Below are positions 22,075 to 31,660 of a stretch of DNA of 64,000 bases, piece after piece. A program made the position numbers and the translations under genes. This DNA comes from Diploptera punctata (lineage: Eukaryota > Arthropoda > Insecta > Blattodea > Blaberidae): NCBI GenBank assembly GCA_030220185.1, contig JASPKZ010005705.1:362501-426500 (forward strand), in the 5' to 3' direction. Each line of letters starts with the position of its first letter. The first letter of the stretch is position 1. The notes beneath the pieces are model-generated. The model was given only the letters and a program-made list of their open reading frames with translations. It did not search any database and had not been told where the DNA came from.

Positions 22075-22430
22075 CCTGTTTATTTCCAAAATCACTCCTC
22101 CGAGGAAGACGTACTGATTGTGCATTCACTGTCTATCCATCTCTTGGCTGGTCTTCCTCTTGTTCTTCTCCCGTCCATTGGTCTATCTTCTTTAGCTCTT
22201 TTTGCAAGTTTTTCTTCCATTCTTTCTATATGACCCTTCCAATATTTTCGTCTATCTATAATAAATTTGGTTATGTCTTGAATATGACATTTGTCCCTAA
22301 TTTCTGTGCTGTGTATTTTATCAAATAATGTTTTCCCCTGAATAGTTCTTAAGTTTTTCATTTCACATGTGCTTATTATTTGTTTAGTTTTTGTTGTATC
22401 AGCCCTAGATTCTGCTCCATATACAATGCT
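22075..22430 (-). pseudogene. LINE ORF2 C-terminal fragment
   Basis: The minus frame reads MKNLRTIQGKTLFDKIHSTE, IRDKCHIQDITKFIIDRRKY, WKGHIERMEEKLAKRAKEDR, PMDGRRTRGRPAKRWID. This is the typical tail after the RT domain in RTE/Jockey-like elements: 'W.GHI.RM.....' then a basic 'GRR.RGRP..RW' end. The upstream ESRADTTKTKQIIST-like sequence continues to about 22430. It differs from LINE-A and from the 27466 copy, so it is another LINE lineage. A fragment without catalytic motifs. Confidence 0.7.
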
Positions 22431-22835
22431 ATTTTCTAGACGTTAAAACCCCTATAGTAACAATAATCACAAGATTAAAAATTGTTTAGAATCTCGCTTA
22501 AAATTAGAAAACTTAAGAGATGAAAAATTATTGGTAAAACTGGCGTGCGTTATGATGGAATGGACCATTAAATAGGCCTATATAAATAGTATATTACGAT
22601 GCGAGGTTGGGAAATGGTTTTTACAGATTCGAGGAAAATGTTAAAAACCGAACGATAGCGTGGTTTTTATTTTGCGAGATTCTGTAAAACACTTCACTAA
22701 CGTGCGTTGTACAATATTTTTTGCGCGATGGTGTTTTCAAAATAATAAATCATAGTAAAATAATAACATCTTTGTTGGAAATATTTGCGTTCAGTATAAT
22801 CAATTGACTAACGTTAACAGTGTGGGCAATGTTTA

Positions 22836-23617
22836 TCATAAGTAATGCCACGAGTGATTTCCAAATTATCGATAAATTCACGACTCACGAAGTGAGGAGT
22901 GAATTTATCTAGAGAATTTGGAAATCAAGAGTGGCATTTGTTAGGACTATTTAACGAATACAATTAAGCTATTTACTCACAAATCATTATTTAAATATAG
23001 TTACTTTAAAATATTTATTTATTTAATGTAAACGGCGATGTTTGAAAACAAATGAGAAACGTTATGTTTCGTTTCTCCATCCACTGCAACAAGATCATAT
23101 AATGTTTGTTATATATTGCCATCTGGCGTGGGAAACTTGAAATATCATCGCAATATTATAAGAATGCATCCTAGTGGAGAAAAAATTAAACACATCAAAC
23201 TGTATATTATAACCAAAATTATAGGTTATTAATTTATTTTTTAGTAAACAACTCGGTAAAATCATTATTTAAAAACACAATTATTTGAACACAGAATTAT
23301 CAAAAAGAACTCGGTAATATAATTATTTAAAAACACAATTGTCAAATTTGTATTTCGTCTATATCTTCATTTGAAGCACAGCCAAATCTTGTTTCTGCCA
23401 TTTTGAACATTCAAATATGGCGGCTTTACTGTTCCCTCAGTCACTGCAAAATAATGGTCATACCTGTTCAGAATATTAAAAAGGAGGAGCCTTCTTTAAT
23501 ATGGTAATCATAACACTGATAAATATTTCGTGAAACACGACTCTGATTGGTTGTAAAACAGAAATCATTGAAACTTGATTGGTCATTGAGTCCCATTTGG
23601 GGCATGAGTTAAATAGT
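22836..23617 (-). mobile_element. TH element copy 4 (best preserved)
   Basis: It starts TATCATAAGTAATGCCACGA, with the complete terminal hairpin (arms 22845-22937, centre near 22891). It runs through GTAAACGGCGATGTTTGAAA and GCATCCTAGTGGAG to GGGGCATGAGTTAAATAGTC. Compared with the uninterrupted E2 copy at 36590, the insertion point lies after GGGCAATGTT. Confidence 0.85.
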
Positions 23618-23901
23618 CACTTTAAACAACAGGAAGTCGTGAGACCAATTAGTGATAAAATAACAGGAGGCCGTGAGACCATTTAGTGTTAAAATGACAA
23701 GTTCGTATTTATTGTTTTATATTAAAGTTTAGTTCAATTAGAATGCAGTGATCAGTTTCGTATAATGTATATTAACACAACCTATTGAATATTTTTTGCA
23801 GCCTATATACATTGTATGTAGTATACATACAAGGCAATGATTTTAATTCCCACATACGTTTTTGTAATATGTAATATTACAGTATAGTTATTTTATTATA
23901 A

Positions 23902-24222
23902 TATCCATCCATCCATCCATCCATAGTAATTCTGCCCGAGGGCAGGTCTTTCACTGCAATCATAGCATTTTCGTGCTATGCCTTGCAGCTTTACTAGGAA
24001 ATTGTAGGTGTGGTAGCTTCCCGTTACTTTCCACACCGGTGAAGGATGATAATGATAAGGATGATCATATGATTTCGGGGACCGTTTGGGCCTTAAAGTT
24101 TTCCTGACATTTGTCTTACAGGTGAAACCCCGATAAAAACCTCACCCAAAAAAACTACCCCGACCGGGGGATCGAACCCGGGCCCGCTGCGTGACGAGGC
24201 AGCGCGCTACCTCGTGCCCACA
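23902..24222 (-). repeat. SINE A nested in E2
   Basis: (CCAT)n tail at 23910, landmark GTAATTCTGCCCGAGGGCAG, then GGTGTGGTAGCTTCCCG, CTTACAGGTGAAACCCCG and the tRNA-like head ending in TACCTCGTGCCCACA. E2 sequence continues on both sides (TATAGTTATTT). Confidence 0.88.
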
Positions 24223-24331
24223 TATAGTTATTTAGATTGGCAACCCCGAAATGTAGGAAGTTGAACTTTCAATCATGGTTGTTATTGTTGGAAGAACGAC
24301 AAAACGCACTATCGCGCAAAAAGTAACATTA

Positions 24332-24676
24332 TTACATGATGCATTGCCAATTCAAGGGGTTAAGTCCACACGTGATGGAACTAGACATATGTTTGGAGTC
24401 GAGGATGTGGAATAATTTACATAAGCCGATAAGCTTAATTGCAATGTCTTGTGTATGAATTATATTGTCTTGCAGAGCTAGTTCCACCATCTGATAACAG
24501 AGGTCACCTCTTGCCGATCGATTAATATCGAGTTTCCCACACCAATGACGTAGAGAGGACTTCTCTTTCTTTGATGGGCTTAACACTTGTCTTTCAATAA
24601 CCACGGATGAGCTCCTATATCTGTGCATGACGTCAATGCACTTATATGATTCATAATCAACAGCATTTACATCCAA
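24332..24676 (-). CDS. unrecognised 114-codon ORF
   Basis: A minus-strand ORF just outside the E2 end. It starts MDVNAVDYESYKCIDVMHRY and includes SLRHWCGKLDINRSARGDLC and a hydrophobic stretch IIHTQDIAIKLIGLCKLFHI. Composition is not low-complexity and looks protein-like, unlike the repeat-derived ORFs here. I see no motif, signal peptide or homologue that I can name, and no splice context. It may be chance or an exon remnant of an unknown element. Confidence 0.2.
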   Translation of the reverse strand: MDVNAVDYESYKCIDVMHRYRSSSVVIERQVLSPSKKEKSSLRHWCGKLDINRSARGDLCYQMVELALQDNIIHTQDIAIKLIGLCKLFHILDSKHMSSSITCGLNPLNWQCIM

Positions 24677-24969
24677 TCATAAGGAACACATGGATTTGCC
24701 CTAGTTTAGGATATATCCATAGATCCTGTATATAATGTTTCTTTTGCTATGTGTCTTTTATTAATGTCATTTATCTACGGAAGTGGAAGAAGACGAATAA
24801 TTGTTAGTGTTATTATTTTTATTTAACAGCTCAGATCATTAGCTATTCAATTAAAATGTGGGCGAGAGGAGGACAGACAAATTTTATTCACAGGCCTCTT
24901 ACTCTAGTTTGATGTTCTTTTACTTGCCCTAAATGTACGACAAAGATCCACTTAATACAAATAGGCTAA

Positions 24970-25418
24970 TACTTACTTACTCACTGGCACTATCGAACCC
25001 GTAGGTTCATGGCCGCGCGGACATAAGCTCCCCATACATTCCTCTCCTGAGCTAATGCTTTCCAATCATTCCCTGTACAATCTACTTCCCTCAAATCATA
25101 GTTAATGTTATTTTTCCACCTCATTCTTGGTCTACCAACTAGGCGTTTTCCCTCTGGCTTTCCTACAAGAAACTTACATGCACGTCTTTCATTCCCCATA
25201 CGCGCAACATGTCCTAACCATCGGAGTCTACGAGACTTAATGTTCTTATTATATCTGGCTTCTTATAAATACCATGTAGTTAATTGTTATGTAGTCTTCT
25301 CCATTCACCTGTCTGTTCATCTCTCTTGGTCCAAAAAAGTTCCTAAGAACTTTATTCTAAAAAATTCGTAATCTCATTTCCTCTCTTAAAGTAAGAGTCC
25401 ATGATTCGCACCCATATA
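24970..25418 (-). pseudogene. LINE-A ORF2 C-terminus
   Basis: From the right: ATTATATGGGTGCGAATCAT (minus), then the frame pieces FFNKVLRNFFGP-like, a broken EWRRLHNN segment, RLRWLGHVARMGNERRACKF, LVGKPEGKRLVGRPRMRWKN, NINYDLREVDCTGNDWKAL and AQERNVWGAYVRAAMNLRVR. The 3' end CACTGGCACTATCGAACCC lies at 24975. At least one frameshift separates the RT thumb part from the tail (24990-25199 is open). 5'-truncated. Confidence 0.8.
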
Positions 25419-25424
25419 ATAGGC

Positions 25425-25500
<76 letters not shown>
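25425..25500. repeat. (TAA)n microsatellite
   Basis: Pure TAA run between two LINE remnants. Confidence 0.95.
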
Positions 25501-25501
25501 T

Positions 25502-25760
25502 TTATTTATATAGAGATTGTTCAATGTTCACACATCTTTCTGTGCCTAAAGTTTTATTTTCCTCGTCTCTATTCATCCACTCCATGTTCTCCAGTCCTCT
25601 TGTTCTCATTCCAGTTCTTATTTCTTGCACCCATGGGTTTTGAGGTCTTCCTTTCCTCTTTCTTCCAGGTGGAGACCATTCCAACGTTTTTCTGGGTAAC
25701 CTTTCTTCTTGCATTCTCGTATATGCCCATACTAATTTAATTGCTTGTATATTATATAAT
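25502..25760 (-). pseudogene. LINE-B ORF2 C-terminal tail
   Basis: Minus frame: MQEERLPRKTLEWSPPGRKR, KGRPQNPWVQEIRTGMRTRG, LENMEWMNRDEENKTLGTER. This matches the order RMEEDRLP.R.LEW.P.GRR.RGRP...W..EI......RGL...W.DR..W seen at 27466, 45643 and 55049. It is the last ~70 residues of a LINE ORF2. Adjacent DNA to about 25760 (LVWAYTRMQEER) belongs to the same piece. Confidence 0.75.
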
Positions 25761-25802
25761 CTTATTATTGACTATCTAATATTCATTTTTCTCGTATGAC
25801 AG

Positions 25803-25803
<1 letters not shown>

Positions 25804-25848
<45 letters not shown>

Positions 25849-25870
25849 TAAGAATAATAATAATAATTTT
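25804..25870. repeat. (TAA)n microsatellite
   Basis: TAA run with one AGAA interruption, immediately before the LINE piece at 25888. Confidence 0.9.
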
Positions 25871-25887
25871 ATGGCCATATTAAACGA

Positions 25888-26232
25888 ATGAACTCAAATA
25901 GGCTTACAAAACAGATAATGGAATTCTACAAAAACAGAAGTAAAGCTCCAGTGGATACTATGAAGTGGATTGATGAAGTCAAAAAGGACTTAAAATTGGC
26001 AGGAATTACTAAAGAAGATATCCCAAACAGAGATATATTTAGAATTAAGGTGAATAGGCCTAAGTGGCAAGTTGACCAAGAGGACAAACCGAAGAAAAAA
26101 CTGGAACAACTTGGACAGATGATAGAAAACAAGCTCATAGCAAAAGAATGAAATACATTTGGGCTCAAAGGAAACGCCTCTAAGTACTTTGCGTACTCCT
26201 ACATGGGCTCATCCGCAAAAAAAAAAAAAATA
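25888..26232 (+). pseudogene. LINE-C ORF2 C-terminal tail and 3' UTR
   Basis: The frame reads MNSNRLTKQIMEFYKNRSKA, then VDTMKWIDEVKKDLKLAGIT, KEDIPNRDIFRIKVNRPKWQ and a Lys-rich end. The pattern 'RLT..I..Y......... W..EV..DL...GI....I.DR..FR.KV' is that of a LINE ORF2 C-terminus. The 3' UTR AAACGCCTCTAAGTACTTTG is followed by an A-rich tail at 26216. The piece at 19437-19655 ends with similar words (GRDLKREE, TFGLKDN). Confidence 0.7.
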
Positions 26233-26518
26233 ATAATATCGTATCCACTGCTACATTCTGAGGTTACTACAAGAGATTAAGGGTCGTCGGACACTATTGT
26301 AAGTAGTTTGACTCTATTTTTCTCTATTTTTTAATTGGTTTCTTAGCAAATGCATTTATGGTTTCTGCTTTTTTTTATTTCCCTAACAATATTACTTTGA
26401 TTTAATGTAGTTCCAATATAAATTGTAGGCCTATATGTCTCTTTATATTTCCTTATAGGCCTAACTATTTTTCGGTTACTCGTATTTTAATATGTACCTT
26501 TATATATATATATATATA

Positions 26519-26833
26519 TTCCACCGCTGTGGTCTCGAGGTAGCGTGCTGCCTTGTCACGTAGCGGGCCCGGGTTCGATCCCCGGTCGGGGCAGTTTTTC
26601 TGGGTGAGGTTTTTATCTGGGTTTTTCCTCACCTGTAAGACAAATATCAGGAAAACGTTAAGGCCCAAACGGTCCCCGAAATAATATGGCTATCGTTATC
26701 ATCCTTCACCGGTGTGGAAAGCAACGGGAAGCTACCAAACCTACAATTCCCTAGTAAAGCTGCAAGCATAGCATGAAAATGCTATGATTGCAGTGAAGGA
26801 CCTGATTTCGGGCAGAACTGCTATGGATGGATA
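26519..26833 (+). repeat. SINE A, full length
   Basis: Follows a (TA)n run. Head CCACCGCTGTGGTCTCGAGG, B box GGTTCGATCCCCGG, body and tail CTATGGATGGATATC as in other copies. Confidence 0.9.
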
Positions 26834-26860
26834 TCTGCCAGTTTAAATGAAATATTAATA

Positions 26861-26861
<1 letters not shown>

Positions 26862-26897
<36 letters not shown>

Positions 26898-26915
26898 ATT
26901 AATATTATTATTAGT
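26862..26915. repeat. (TTA)n microsatellite
   Basis: TTA run with a few AATATT interruptions. Confidence 0.9.
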
Positions 26916-27169
26916 TTTATTTCACACTGGCAAAGTTAACTAAATAAAGTCTTCAACCAGTAAAGGTATACAAAAATCCATATCACACTCTTAATTAATT
27001 CTCAATTTATCCTGCGCGGAAACCAAAGCACGAAAGTGCAATAGGTGACATTAGAAAACACACACAATCTAATAATACTCTTCTGACTCCAATTGCAGTT
27101 TGCCTTCCGACATAAGATGCATAGGCGTATATAGGCCTAATTAATTTTGCACAACAAATAAGATCGGAT

Positions 27170-27440
27170 AGATAGCTAGATAGATAGATAGATAGGTTGA
27201 TTGTATTTGATATCGCCCGATTCCTAATAGCCAATTTTGTCGGTCCATCCAATATCCTATTGTAGATGTTTCTCCTTCATGTATAAATATATTCCCTGAC
27301 TCCAGGAGGCTTTAGGTCTTCCATTGCCTCGTCTTGCCTCAGGTATCCATTCCAAAACACAATTTGGTAGCCGATCCTCTATCATTCGCTGGACATGTCT
27401 GTCCCATCTTAATTGCTGTGTTTTAATATAATCTAAAATA
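27170..27440 (-). pseudogene. LINE-B 3' end with (GATA)n tail
   Basis: On the minus strand the decayed ORF2 tail (WDRHVQRMIEDRLPNCVLEW-like, then RQDEAMEDLKPPGVREYIYT) leads to GACCGACAAAATTGGCTATT and a (GATA)n tract at 27168-27196. The end matches 47066-47165, where the same LINE is read on the plus strand. Confidence 0.65.
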
Positions 27441-27478
27441 GTGTTGAATGGAGTAATCTAAAATAGTGTTGAATGGAG
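27429..27478. repeat. 25-bp perfect tandem duplication
   Basis: The 25-bp unit beginning TAATCTAAAATAGTG and ending TTGAATGGAG occurs twice back to back, exactly at the junction of two LINE-B pieces in opposite orientation. Confidence 0.95.
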
Positions 27479-27960
27479 TACTGTGGAGTAGGACCATGTC
27501 ATACCACACGAAGAAGAGGATTTTGAAGTCTGTTGTGGAAAGCATAATGACTTATGGTGCTGAGGGATGGACTTTGGTAGAGGGACAAAAAACTAAGATC
27601 TTGGCAATGGAGATGGATGGAATAAGACGCAGTGCCAGGGTGTCCAGTTTGGAAAGAAGAAGAAACGAAGAAGTGAGGCAGATGATGGATATGGAGGAGA
27701 CAGTGGTGGAAAGGATCGAAAGACGAGCTCTTCAGTGGTATGGCCATGTCAGGAGAATGGAGGATGATAGGTGGTCCAAAACTCTTTTGGAATGGTTACC
27801 TTCTGGTAAAAGGAAACGGGGCAGGCCAAGAACAACTTGGAGAGGAGAGATCCATAGATTGATGAACGACCGAGGTCTGGAGGAGGATGAATGGCGTGAT
27901 CGGCAAGAATGGCGAATGGGAATACAGGGTAACTGCTGAAAAGTGGAGAGGCCCTCAAAA
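27466..27960 (+). pseudogene. LINE-B ORF2 C-terminus, open for 157 codons
   Basis: Frame: MLNGVLWSRTMSYHTKKRIL, KSVVESIMTYGAEGWTLVEG (thumb region after the RT palm), ILAMEMDGIRRSARVSSLER, RRNEEVRQMMDMEETVVERI, ALQWYGHVRRMEDDRWSKTL, LEWLPSGKRKRGRPRTTWRG, then GLEEDEWRDRQEWRMGIQGN and stop at 27939. It is the intact C-terminal third of a non-LTR retrotransposon polyprotein. The catalytic YADD and the endonuclease lie upstream and are missing, so it is 5'-truncated and inactive. It has no frameshift or stop, so it is young among the LINE-B copies. The N-terminal limit is set by the tandem duplication at 27429-27478. Confidence 0.85.
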
Positions 27961-28109
27961 GTAAAAAGTAAGTTAAATAGAGTCATCATCCTTAGAGTAC
28001 TCGAGCCTAACGGTTCATTTCATCTTATATTTTCTGTCAAATTCTTCCTTCTTAAGGGCAGATCAAGCTCTTAGTTGTAGTGAAAGCAACTGATCTAAGG
28101 ATGGACACC

Positions 28110-28190
28110 CGAAAAAAAAAACCCTGGTCCTCCAGGTTGGGGGTTGGTGAGGTAGGCCAGCTCCCTCCCATCAGAAAAAAATACCCATCC
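28110..28190 (+). repeat. LINE 5' region fragment
   Basis: CCCTGGTCCTCCAGGTTGGG and TAGGCCAGCTCCCTCCC are shared with 48170 and 19304. At 48170 this block lies upstream of a LINE endonuclease start. Confidence 0.45.
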
Positions 28191-28191
28191 A

Positions 28192-28529
28192 TTCATCCAT
28201 AGTAATTCTGTCTAAAGGCAGGTCCTTCACTGCAATTATAGCATTTACATGCTATGCTTGCAGCTTTACAAGGGAATTGTAGGTGTGGTAGCTTCCCGTT
28301 GCTTTCCACACCGAAGAAGGATGATGAGGATGATAATGATAAGGATGGTTATGATGATGGTCATATGATTTCGGGAACCGTTTGGGCCTTTAATTTTTCC
28401 TGAGATTTGTCTTTCAGGTGAGGAAAATACCCGATAAAAACCTCACCCAAAAAAACTGCCCCGACCGGGGATCGAACCCGGGCCCGCTGCGTGACAAAAC
28501 AGCACGCTACCTCGAGACCACAGCGGTGA
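28192..28529 (-). repeat. SINE A, full length
   Basis: CCATCCATTCATCCATAG tail, body with GGTGTGGTAGCTTCCCG and TTTCGGGAACCGTTTGGG, B box (minus) GGTTCGATCCCC, head end CTCGAGACCACAGCGGTG. Confidence 0.9.
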
Positions 28530-29399
28530 AAACAAAAAGATCGGGTACAAAATAAATTATCTAACTTTCATAACTTTCTATGTACAAATGTCTAAATTAT
28601 TGAGAAAATTCCAAGGTTTCTTTGTATTAATTTTAATACCAGTAAAATGGAATGCACTTAAAATAAAGTAGTTTCATGGAAGTCGAAAATTGAGAAGACC
28701 AAAGCAATTAGAAAAAGATGTAGTTCCTCAAGAAGAAGAAAAAGAAAAAAGTAATAAGAAATAAGAAGAATAATGAAAGTTCCTATCTAGAATTTGGTTT
28801 GATAATTGAAGAAAAGGAAGATAAACCCAAATTAAATTGATCAGCTCCGAATTGGAGTCGCTACCACTTGAAGCTCATTCCGAGAAGAGTTGCCTGGTAT
28901 CTGCTCTGGTATTTAAGTATAGTTATAACTCATATTTCTTAAATATGAATTATGAGACGTTGATTAAAAACGATGATTGGTGGACATTTTATGATCTTGT
29001 TTCCTTTGAAATATGCCGTCATTTTCATGATCTTCATTAGTAAAAATGTAATTTAACGTGCACCTGCATAACTCACTGGTAAGTTTTATCTCAGAAATTG
29101 TATATGATATTACCGTCCTCATAACTTTAACATGATTAAGGTGTTACTAGAACTTACGTTTCTAGATTATCATAAATAAACCTGTTTTTTTAAAACTTGA
29201 ACAACGATAAAATCTTGCATTTCTGGGAACTTAATAACAGGTAAAAAGTGGTTCCATACATCTATAAAGAGTTGGCTTGTTTCATATGAAATTTCTAGAT
29301 TAAATAGTTTATACTGTAATACATTTATGATTAGACATTTATTTTTAGTTAAATTTTATTTGTTTTTAAATATTATTTAATCTAATTTTTATAAATTGA
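28530..29399. other. no gene or element recognised
   Basis: AT-rich DNA. One short ORF (28837-29040) has no family character. A purine-rich block AAGAAGAAGAAAAAGAAAAA is at about 28729. Confidence 0.5.
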
Positions 29400-30361
29400 C
29401 TAGCTAATATACGGCGTGCGCTGCTACGCCTAAATAAATTAAAATTAATGCGTTTTTATGTTTAGTTAAATAAGTAATGGGAAAAATAATTATAATTTAT
29501 ATCTTTTAGGTACCCCGTGCTGATTACCCAGCGTTGCCCGGGAATCTACGTATCCCGATTTTCTTGACATAAATGAGCTGAAATACGAAAGTTAATGTGT
29601 TTTATGTTTAGTTAAATAAGTGGAAGGAAACATTTATATCGTAATTATTTTTAGATACCCCGTGCTGTTTACCCGGGCGTTGTCCGGGAATTTACTCATC
29701 CCGATCTTCTTGGCATAAATGAGCTGAAAGACAAAAATTAATGTACTTCTTATGATTAGCTGAATAAGTAAAATGAAAAATAATTATAAATGTATATCGA
29801 AATTATTTTAAGATTCCCTGTGCTGATTACCCGGTGTTGCCCGGGAATCTACTTATCTCGATCATCTTGGCATAAATGAGCTAAAAGACAAAATTCGTTA
29901 TTGCGAGTTATCCGTAAAAGAATAGGCCTACCCGCCATGTGCTGTTATGCATGCTTGCACAGGAATGTACGTACTTGTCTCGATCTTCTTGGCATCAATG
30001 AAAGACACAAATGGTTATTGTGAGTTATCCGTAAGAGATAAACATATGCTGTCGTGAACTTTTTTATAGAGCTTTTTGAGATATTCAATTCTGTGTACAT
30101 TAATTTCGTGCATTTCTTATGGTTCAGGCAGCGTAAGCCATTTAAGCGTCCAAAGAGCGACTTTTTTTCACGTTTTCCACTACAAAGGACGATTTTTAAG
30201 GGTGTAAGAGTTGAGTATCACAACTCTCTTATAGCGTATGTTCATCCCAGGAATCTACTGAACAATTTGCAAAATGCCCCAACACAATCGGATCAACGGT
30301 AATAGCCGCGCATAAAGTACGAACGAACGAACAAACAAAGAAACATTTTTTATACATTAGA
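29400..30361 (-). mobile_element. Helitron-like element, non-autonomous (copy 2)
   Basis: On the minus strand it runs from A|TCTAATGTATAAAAAATG to TATTAGCTAG|T, again between host A and T. Eleven bases before CTAG is a perfect hairpin stem AGGCGT/ACGCC around GCAGCGC, the Helitron 3' signature. The interior is a minisatellite with units near 29511, 29656 and 29814 (spacing about 145-158 bp), each with ACCCCGTGCTG, TTGCCCGGGAATCTAC and TTGGCATAAATGAGCTGAAA. Confidence 0.82.
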
Positions 30362-30362
30362 T

Positions 30363-30605
30363 TTGGTGTTTACTTGATTAAAATCCATTATGTTTAGTGA
30401 TTAAATAAAATGAAACTGTTAAAGTTTTATACGATTTTCATATTTATTTTAACACAAATTCGTTACAGCTGTTTCAGTACTCTGTACATTCTACAGACGG
30501 AAATGAATATAGGTCAGAAGAAGGTACAAAGTACTGAATCAGTTGTAACATGTTTGTATTAAAATAAATATGAAAACCATAACACTTTTTAACAGTTTTA
30601 TTTAA
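30363..30605. mobile_element. decayed palindromic foldback element (relative of 38983)
   Basis: The left arm GATTTTCATATTTATTTTAA pairs with TTAAAATAAATATGAAAACC. Inside, TTACAGCTGTTTCAGTACTC mirrors GAAGGTACAAAGTACTGAAT. The outer left flank TTGGTGTTTACTTGATTAAA also precedes the palindrome at 38983 (TTGGTGATTACTTGATGAAA). The hammerhead core is damaged on both strands (CTGTAGA and CAGAAGA). Confidence 0.7.
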
Positions 30606-30639
30606 CCACTATTTTTTATCTTTCACCGCTCTGCTCTAC

Positions 30640-30705
30640 GCGAATGCCAGGAGAACACTAGAAATGTCGAAGTGGCAACAAGGGATATTAAAAAAAATTA
30701 GTACA
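30640..30705 (+). repeat. SINE D fragment
   Basis: AATGCCAGGAGAACACTAGA and ATTAAAAAAAATTAGTAC match the tail of the SINE D at 44967-45158. Confidence 0.6.
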
Positions 30706-30860
30706 ACAATAATGCATAATGACATAGATGCATAAACATTGGAATTAAAATCTACAACAATAAGTAAATTAAATTGCGCTGAAATGGATTTTTGGAGGCG
30801 TTAAGCTGGAATTTATAGAATATATAAAATAAAAACAGCGTAATTAAAATATGGGGAATA

Positions 30861-31389
30861 TTTACAACACGTGACGCGAAAACATTTTTCTAAGTTCCAA
30901 TCATACACCATGCACATGCACCAACAAACGCGAAGCGGTTTATACTATGGAATCACGCAAGAAATATACGATATTTAAAGAAAATAAAAACTAGCCTAAT
31001 GCAATTTAAATATGTAACCTGTGAAAGAACAACCTAAAAGCTAACCTAACGCAATTTAAGCACTCTAACCTGTGAAAGAATGCAACGCCCAGAAATAAAT
31101 AGTATGTTCTGAAACTCTGAAGTATGTGTGTGCAATTAATTAGTACATACTCTATGTTGCACTGAAACAGTCCTTGTTGTATAGAAAATTAATTAAAATC
31201 AATATGGCTGCCATGTCTTCATGCTATGTATGTAGTTAAATATCATAGACAAATATATTGAAACAATCGTTAGAAAAAATGTAAAAATCATTGTAAATGG
31301 TGGGAAATAATTTGAAAATGAAACCCTAAGAATAAAATTTGACAGGAGTTTAAGTAGGAATTTAAAAAAGTCGCGTCACAGGTTGTAAA
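30861..31389. mobile_element. R element copy 2 (inverted-repeat MITE)
   Basis: The ends TTTACAACACGTGACGCGA and TCGCGTCACAGGTTGTAAA are inverted repeats with two mismatches. They are flanked by GAATA on both sides (30856-30860 and 31390-31394), a 5-bp target duplication. Its body matches 2103-2584, e.g. GGTGGGAAATAATTTGAAAA. Confidence 0.75.
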
Positions 31390-31415
31390 GAATAACCCAA
31401 ATAAGAATGTTCAAA

Positions 31416-31660
31416 CTTCAATTGTGGGTTTTACAGAAAACAAAAAATTAAAATGGTACGGTCATGTAAAAAAGAATAACAGAAGACAGATTCCCAAGAA
31501 GAATACTAGAATCGGTGCCACTTGGTAGAAGAAGAGGACGGCAAAAATCATGTGGATTTATGGCGTTTTGAGCAGCATGAGTGAAAAAGGATTGGACGAT
31601 GGAAATTAGAATGACAGATATGAAGGGGAATGACTCAGGAAGAAGTTGTGAATCCTGCTA
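31416..31660 (+). pseudogene. LINE-B tail, decayed
   Basis: In mixed frames the plus strand gives KTKKLKWYGHVKK-like, then RFPRRILESVPLGRRRGRQK-like, then DWTMEIRMTDMKGNDSGRSC. This is the WYGH...GRR.RGRP tail with several indels. Too broken for an ORF. Confidence 0.55.

Larger units (their letters stand above)
22599..24323. mobile_element. E2 element copy 1, hairpin plus inverted repeats, with nested insertions
   Basis: It shares sequence with 36383-37371. Left part: an outer palindrome (GTGGTTTTTACAGATTCGAGG against GATTCTGTAAAACACTTCAC). Then the inverted repeat ATTTTTTGCGCGATGGTG at 22717, which pairs with CACTATCGCGCAAAAA ending at 24323. Between them lie TTTATTGTTTTATATT, TATTACAGTATAGTTATT and GATTGGCAACCCCG. 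TH copy 4 (22836-23617) and a SINE A (23902-24222) are inserted in it. No transposase is seen. Confidence 0.7.
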
